From Comamonadaceae bacterium (GTDB taxonomy: Bacteria > Pseudomonadota > Gammaproteobacteria > Burkholderiales > Burkholderiaceae_C): 9,444 bases of DNA. Under the pieces are notes generated by a model. It saw only the letters and a program-made list of their open reading frames with translations. It had not been told where the DNA came from and searched no databases. Where the stretch lies: NCBI GenBank assembly GCA_947464665.1, contig CANHXV010000073.1, forward strand, positions 1-9,444, in the 5' to 3' direction. This document shows positions 5,628 through 9,444 of the stretch, piece by piece (position 1 is the first letter of the stretch; each line of letters opens with the position of its first letter). Position numbers and translations under genes: made by a program.

Positions 5628-6197
5628 ATGGAAAAATTTTTTGATTTGAATCGCCTCAACGTCAAGGCTTTTGCAAAAGAAGGCCGGAGATTGGATGGGC
5701 ATAAAAGTCTGGCGCAGTTTGCCAGATTGGCAGAGTTGGCTGACACCCCTGTTGAGACCATTTTGAAGGATTCAGATCAGCCGACCCAGGTTTCATGGGC
5801 CATTCAATGTGAGTTGGTACCTATTTTGGGAGGCGATTCTCAAGTTTGGATGCAATTGCAGGCTGAAGTTGATTTGCAGATGCAGTGCCAAAGATGCATG
5901 GCCCCGGTCAACTTGGCCGTCAAAGCCAACGCCACCTTTCGATTTGTTTCAGATGAAGCGACGGCTGAAGCGGAAGACGACGAATCTGAAGAGGATTTAT
6001 TGGTTTTAACGGCTGAATTCAATGTTTTTGAGCTCATTGAAGATGAGCTCATCATGTCTGCGCCAATTGTGCCCATGCATGTGGCCTGCCCCACTTTGGT
6101 GCCCATGTCGGCGGTAGATGAGGCTTTTGAGGAGGCCTTGGAAGCTCGCCCTAATCCGTTTGCTGCATTGGCAAAATTGAAGAATAAACCCAATTAA
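5628..6197 (+). CDS. yceD: YceD/DUF177 23S rRNA accumulation protein
   Basis: YceD family proteins are required for normal 23S rRNA levels and sit beside rpmF in many bacteria. From ATG 5628 the product has 189 residues (E. coli 173). Visible marks are Cys87-X2-Cys90 in QCQRCMAPV with a further Cys154 that may complete a metal site, a strongly acidic patch (114-123), the conserved FELIEDELIMSAPIVPMH stretch (134-151), and the C-terminal PNPFAALAKLK (175-185), all of which align with E. coli YceD (ECQRCGKPF, LVEDEIILALPVVPVH, PNPFAVLASLK). The frame stays open upstream to 5568, but that would overlap yceF; MEKFFDLNRL is the natural start. GAAGG ends only one base before this ATG, too close for a normal ribosome site, consistent with leaderless translation or an unrecognised start. 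Confidence 0.93.
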   Translation: MEKFFDLNRLNVKAFAKEGRRLDGHKSLAQFARLAELADTPVETILKDSDQPTQVSWAIQCELVPILGGDSQVWMQLQAEVDLQMQCQRCMAPVNLAVKANATFRFVSDEATAEAEDDESEEDLLVLTAEFNVFELIEDELIMSAPIVPMHVACPTLVPMSAVDEAFEEALEARPNPFAALAKLKNKPN

Positions 6198-6202
6198 AGC
6201 CC

Positions 6203-6231
6203 TAGATCGGTCAAAAATTTTGGGCTATAAT
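6203..6231 (+). promoter_or_regulatory. Candidate rpmF promoter
   Basis: A perfect TATAAT lies at 6226-6231, with TAGATC (three of six) at 6203-6208, 17 bases upstream. It starts six bases after the yceD stop. RNA would begin near 6238 and carry a leader of about 135 nt before rpmF. This would let the ribosomal protein and the downstream lipid genes be made at a higher rate than yceD. The strong -10 is clear; the -35 is weak. Confidence 0.55.
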
Positions 6232-6372
6232 CAGCGGCTTAGTGCCCCACAGGGCGCGTAAGTTCACTCACTGTTTAACCCAAAGCCGCGTTGCGCTTCT
6301 TGCGCTTGAGCTGAAAAGGACAATTGTCCTGATCTTCAACAACGCTGCTTTCAACGCATCCAAGGAGCCACC
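6232..6372 (+). promoter_or_regulatory. rpmF leader with palindrome and direct repeat
   Basis: Between the promoter and rpmF lies a non-coding leader. It contains the perfect 14-base palindrome AGGACAATTGTCCT at 6317-6330, a direct repeat of TTGCGCTT at 6291-6298 and 6300-6307, and a small GCCC/GGGC stem at 6244-6255. The ribosome site AAGGAG (6362-6367) follows, five bases before the ATG. The palindrome could be a five-pair RNA stem with an AATT loop or a dimeric-protein site on DNA; the sequence does not decide. Confidence 0.4.
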
Positions 6373-6555
6373 ATGGCTGTTCAACAAAACAAAAAGTCAC
6401 CCTCTAAGCGTGGCATGCACCGTTCGCACAATGCGCTGAATGTGCCTGGTATTGCGGTCGAGCCTACAACCGGCGAAACTCATTTGCGTCATCACATCAG
6501 CCCCAACGGTTTTTACCGTGGTCGCCAAGTTCTGAAAAACAAGTCAGAAGCCTAA
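6373..6555 (+). CDS. rpmF: 50S ribosomal protein L32
   Basis: A 60-residue basic protein of the large subunit. It begins MAVQQNKKSPSKRGMHRSHN and ends RQVLKNKSEA, with the family segment GETHLRHHISPNGFYRGR (35-52). There is no cysteine, so it is the zinc-free form, as in E. coli. The ATG follows a strong AAGGAG at 6362-6367 with five bases between. Its place between yceD and plsX is widely conserved and ties ribosome synthesis to phospholipid synthesis. A long hairpin follows the stop codon. Confidence 0.98.
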   Translation: MAVQQNKKSPSKRGMHRSHNALNVPGIAVEPTTGETHLRHHISPNGFYRGRQVLKNKSEA

Positions 6556-6565
6556 TCGACGCTTG

Positions 6566-6614
6566 AAATACAGGCCCGATGCTACATACAAGGTAGCCTC
6601 GGGCCTTTGTATTT
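6566..6614 (+). terminator. Long hairpin between rpmF and plsX; probable partial terminator or processing site
   Basis: AAATACA (6566-6572) pairs with TGTATTT (6608-6614), GGCCCGA (6573-6579) with TCGGGCC (6599-6605), and GCTAC (6581-6585) with GTAGC (6593-6597), leaving a two-base TT bulge, one T-C mismatch and a seven-base loop: about 19 pairs. Alternatively the GC-rich upper part with TTTGTATTT after it acts as a leaky intrinsic terminator. Because plsX follows directly, readthrough or cleavage is expected, giving more L32 mRNA than plsX mRNA. The strand is chosen by gene direction. Confidence 0.55.
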
Positions 6615-6629
6615 GTGTCTATTGACAAC

Positions 6630-7697
6630 ATGTCATCCAAAGAATTTTTCACCCTTGCAGTAGATTGCATGGGGGGAGACCACGGGCCGAAGGTCACGTT
6701 GCCCGCTTGCCTTCATTTTCTGGACACTCACCCTGAAGCGCGCTTGCAATTGGTGGGTCAAGCAAACGCATTGGCTTCATTCCGGCATGAGCGCGCAGTC
6801 GTGGTTGAAGCCACTGAGGTCGTTGGCATGGATGACTCTGTAGAGTTGGCCCTGCGCAAGAAAAAAGACTCCTCCATGCGCATAGCCATTGAATTGGTGA
6901 AGTCGGGCCAGGCCGATGCAGCTGTCTCGGCTGGCAATACTGGCGCATTGATGGCCATCGCGCGCTATGTTCTGAAAACCATGGATGGCATTGATCGACC
7001 TGCCATTGCGGGTCAAATGCCAAATTTCAAGGGCGGAGGTACTACCATGCTTGATTTGGGTGCCAATGTTGATTGCTCGCCTGAACATCTTTTGCAGTTT
7101 GCGGTGATGGGCTCAGCTTTGGTTTCTGTCTTGCAAGACAATGAAAGCCCCAGTGTGGGCCTCTTAAATATTGGCGAAGAAGCCATTAAAGGCAATGAAA
7201 TCATCAAAAAAACCGGTGAATTGCTGCGATCTGCGGCTAACTCCGGCGATTTAAATTTTTACGGCAATGTCGAAGGAAATGACATTTTCAAGGGTACTGT
7301 CGATATTGTGGTGTGCGATGGTTTTGTTGGAAATGTGGCCCTGAAGGCCAGTGAAGGCTTGGCCACCATGATGGGTGGATTTCTGAAATCCGAATTTTCT
7401 CGCAATATCTTCACCCAAATTGCAGCCATCTTTGCCTATCCTGTTTTAAATTCGTTTAAAAATAGAGTTGACCATCGTCGCTACAACGGCGCGGCGCTGT
7501 TGGGCTTGCGTGGCTTGGTTTTCAAAAGTCATGGCTCTGCGGATGAATTGGCGTTCGGGGTCGCCTTGAACCGAGCGTATGATGCTTCGAGACATCAACT
7601 GCTTAGTCGTGTTGCTGCTCGGATTGCACATGCGGCTCCTTTGTTGAATGCACAGGTGTTAAGTGAAAATTCAGCCAACTCGGCCGCTATCGAATGA
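6630..7697 (+). CDS. plsX: Phosphate acyltransferase PlsX
   Basis: PlsX turns acyl-ACP and phosphate into acyl-phosphate, the donor for PlsY in phosphatidic acid synthesis; it is a peripheral membrane enzyme. The product from ATG 6630 has 355 residues (E. coli 356). Family segments are LAVDCMGGDHGP (9-20), SAGNTGALMA (100-109), RPAIAGQMP (123-131), LDLGANVDCSPEHL (141-154), GLLNIGEEAIKGNE (177-190) and NFYGNVEGNDIF (209-220) followed by VCDGFVGNVALKASEG (228-243). An in-frame GTG at 6615 would add five residues and begins exactly where the upstream hairpin ends. Neither start has a Shine-Dalgarno, which is unusual for an essential gene and may mean coupling or structure-dependent initiation. 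Its TGA overlaps the fabH ATG (7694-7697). Confidence 0.96.
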   Translation: MSSKEFFTLAVDCMGGDHGPKVTLPACLHFLDTHPEARLQLVGQANALASFRHERAVVVEATEVVGMDDSVELALRKKKDSSMRIAIELVKSGQADAAVSAGNTGALMAIARYVLKTMDGIDRPAIAGQMPNFKGGGTTMLDLGANVDCSPEHLLQFAVMGSALVSVLQDNESPSVGLLNIGEEAIKGNEIIKKTGELLRSAANSGDLNFYGNVEGNDIFKGTVDIVVCDGFVGNVALKASEGLATMMGGFLKSEFSRNIFTQIAAIFAYPVLNSFKNRVDHRRYNGAALLGLRGLVFKSHGSADELAFGVALNRAYDASRHQLLSRVAARIAHAAPLLNAQVLSENSANSAAIE

Positions 7698-8671
7698 CCA
7701 TTTATTCTCGTATTTCTGGCACTGGCAGCTTTTTGCCTCCAAGAAAACTAAGCAATGCCGATCTTGTCGCTGAACTGGCGGTCCAAGGTATCGAAAGCTC
7801 TGACGATTGGATTGTAGAAAGAACAGGCATTCGCGCCCGTCATTTTGTAGATGCAGGGGTTGGAAGCAGTGATTTAGGGCTTGAGGCAGCACAGCGCGCA
7901 ATTCAAGCGGCAGGTTGTCAGCCATCGGATATTGATCTCATCATTGTGGCCACCTCAACACCCGACATGGTCTTTCCCTCTACCGCCGCCTTGCTGCAAA
8001 GCAAATTAGGCATTGTGGGCTGCCCCGTTTTTGATGTGCAAGCGGTTTGCAGTGGCTTCATTTATGCTTTGACCGTTGCAGACGCCATGATTAAAACGGG
8101 TACAGCCAAGAGAGCCCTGGTGATCGGTGCAGAAGTCTTTAGCCGCATCCTCGATTTCAAAGACCGTACCACCTGCGTGTTGTTTGGTGATGGCGCTGGT
8201 GCCGTTGTGTTGGAGGCTTCCAGCACGCCTGGTATTTTGGCAACCGACATTCACGCTGATGGCAAATATTCAGACATTTTGTGCGTACCTGGGCACGTTT
8301 CTGGGGGGGGTATTTTGGGCGATCCCGTTTTGAAAATGGATGGGCAAGCCGTTTTCAAATTGGCTGTTGGCGTTCTTGAAGAAACAGCCCTTGCATCTTT
8401 AAGCAAGGCCGGATTGAAGGCCAGTGACATTGATTGGCTGATCCCCCATCAAGCCAATATTCGAATCATGCAAAGCACTGCGCGAAAACTCAAAATGTCA
8501 ATGGACAAAGTCATTGTCACAGTCGATCAACATGGCAACACCTCTGCCGCCTCAATCCCTTTGGCGCTTGATCATGGCGTGCGCTCTGGACAAATTACCA
8601 AAGGCCAAACGCTGATGCTAGAAGGCGTTGGAGGTGGATTTACTTGGGGCTCGGTCCTCTTAAAATATTGA
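7694..8671 (+). CDS. fabH: 3-oxoacyl-ACP synthase III FabH
   Basis: FabH condenses acetyl-CoA with malonyl-ACP, the first step of type II fatty acid synthesis. The 325-residue protein (E. coli 317) carries the full catalytic triad: Cys119 in QAVCSGF, His252 in PHQANIR and Asn282 in HGNTSAAS. Other family marks are GTGSFLPP (9-16), ERTGIRAR (42-49), TSTPDMVFPSTA (87-98), FGDGAGAVVL (164-173) and the C-terminal EGVGGGFTWGS (310-320). The start is fixed by homology and overlaps the plsX stop in ATGA, with no own ribosome site, so translation is coupled to plsX. A run of eight G at 8303-8310 encodes Gly204-206 and keeps the frame. The stop is 19 bp before fabD. Confidence 0.98.
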   Translation: MTIYSRISGTGSFLPPRKLSNADLVAELAVQGIESSDDWIVERTGIRARHFVDAGVGSSDLGLEAAQRAIQAAGCQPSDIDLIIVATSTPDMVFPSTAALLQSKLGIVGCPVFDVQAVCSGFIYALTVADAMIKTGTAKRALVIGAEVFSRILDFKDRTTCVLFGDGAGAVVLEASSTPGILATDIHADGKYSDILCVPGHVSGGGILGDPVLKMDGQAVFKLAVGVLEETALASLSKAGLKASDIDWLIPHQANIRIMQSTARKLKMSMDKVIVTVDQHGNTSAASIPLALDHGVRSGQITKGQTLMLEGVGGGFTWGSVLLKY

Positions 8672-8690
8672 GCAATCGCGTTTTGAAATC

Positions 8691-9444
8691 ATGAGTCTAT
8701 TTGCATTCGTTTTTCCAGGTCAAGGATCCCAATCAGTGGGTATGCTGGATGCTTGGGGCAATCATCCAGCCGTCATTGAAACCTTGAAAGAGGCTTCGGA
8801 TGCGATGGGAGAAGACTTGAGTGCCTTGATTCATCATGGCCCTAAAGAAGCCTTGGCCCTAACCACCAACACGCAGCCCGTGATGTTGGTTTCTGCCATT
8901 GCGGCCTATCGTGCATGGTTGGCCGAAGGCGGAGCTCAACCCGTCGTGGTGGCGGGACATTCCTTGGGTGAGTATTCGGCCCTTGTGGCTGCGGGTGTTT
9001 TGACCTTGGCGCAGGCAGCCCCCTTGGTTAGATTTCGTGCTGCTGCTATGCAAGATGCGGTGGCCGTAGGTGTAGGTGCCATGGCAGCCATTCTGGGAAT
9101 GGATGCCGCGAAAGTCATTGAGGGGTGTGCGCAAGCCAAAGCCACTTTTCCCTCAGACAGTGGTGAAGTCGTTGAGGCTGTGAACTTCAATGACCCCGCT
9201 CAAACCGTCATCGCGGGTAGCAAAGTTGCCGTTGAAAAAGCCTGTGAAGTTTTAAAAGCCATGGGTGCAAAGCGTGCTTTGAACTTGCCTGTGTCAGCGC
9301 CTTTTCATTCCAGTCTCATGAAGCCTGCGGCGGAAAAGCTGAAAGAAAAACTGGCATTGACCACATTTGCGGCCCCCCAAATTCAAGTCGTTAACAACAT
9401 CGATGTTTCTGTTGAAACAGATGTCGATCGTATTCGAGATGCCC
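8691..9444 (+). CDS. fabD: Malonyl-CoA:ACP transacylase FabD (cut by window edge)
   Basis: FabD loads malonyl groups from CoA onto acyl carrier protein. From ATG 8691 the frame is open to the window end, giving 251 of about 310 residues. It starts MSLFAFVFPGQGSQSVGM, with GQGSQ (10-14) forming part of the oxyanion region, the nucleophile Ser91 in AGHSLGEYSAL (89-98), Arg116 in VRFRAAAMQ (113-121), and His206 in SAPFHSSLM (202-210) as the partner histidine. NDPAQTVIAGS (167-177) is also typical. The ribosome site is weak (TTGAAATC before the ATG). It follows fabH by 19 bp in the plsX-fabH-fabD order known from E. coli, where fabG and acpP come next; those would lie beyond the window. Confidence 0.96.
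   Translation, partial: MSLFAFVFPGQGSQSVGMLDAWGNHPAVIETLKEASDAMGEDLSALIHHGPKEALALTTNTQPVMLVSAIAAYRAWLAEGGAQPVVVAGHSLGEYSALVAAGVLTLAQAAPLVRFRAAAMQDAVAVGVGAMAAILGMDAAKVIEGCAQAKATFPSDSGEVVEAVNFNDPAQTVIAGSKVAVEKACEVLKAMGAKRALNLPVSAPFHSSLMKPAAEKLKEKLALTTFAAPQIQVVNNIDVSVETDVDRIRDA

Noticed and set aside
6234..6289. GCGGCTT / AAGCCGC pairing across the start of the rpmF leader
   Set aside because: The left arm overlaps the expected transcription start near 6238, so most of it would not be in the RNA.
6622..6627. Perfect TTGACA -35 hexamer just before the plsX start
   Set aside because: No acceptable -10 box lies 15-19 bases downstream, and it would start transcription inside plsX.

Overview
The window reads as core chromosome of a betaproteobacterium, most likely Burkholderiales and close to Comamonadaceae. 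The basis is the wording of the conserved proteins (RNase E, RluC, L32, PlsX, FabH, FabD), the gene order, and a base composition near one half GC by eye. No mobile element, phage gene, CRISPR array, tRNA or rRNA was seen. The order rne <- -> rluC ... yceF <- -> yceD - rpmF - plsX - fabH - fabD matches the E. coli order known from the literature, with four extra genes (HAD phosphatase, Rieske protein, SppA-like peptidase, RsmI-like methylase) between rluC and yceF.

Layout. (1) 1-518, minus strand: N-terminal third or less of RNase E, cut by the window edge. (2) 519-1048: a gene-free divergent region of about 530 bp that probably holds the long rne 5' leader. It has a consensus -10 box on the minus strand, several small hairpins with U-rich loops, and one good hairpin that folds better on the plus strand. 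(3) 1049-4162, plus strand: rluC, HAD phosphatase, Rieske protein and SppA-like peptidase, tightly packed with overlaps. (4) 4200-5602, minus strand: yceF (Maf family) followed by an RsmI-like methylase, joined by a TGATG overlap and convergent with the peptidase gene. (5) 5628-9444, plus strand: yceD, rpmF, plsX, fabH and fabD (cut by the edge), divergent from yceF with only 25 bp between start codons.

How the genes work together. RNase E, RluC, YceD and L32 all concern RNA or the large ribosomal subunit. PlsX, FabH and FabD supply acyl-phosphate for phospholipids and start fatty acid synthesis. The known rpmF-plsX-fab linkage thus couples ribosome and membrane synthesis in one transcript. 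The middle genes have housekeeping or uncertain roles.

I found no convincing new multi-gene system. The items most worth a second look are non-coding: the rne/rluC leader region, the long hairpin between rpmF and plsX, and a palindrome in the rpmF leader. Among proteins, the RsmI-like paralogue without the usual N-terminal motif and the stand-alone Rieske protein stand out.
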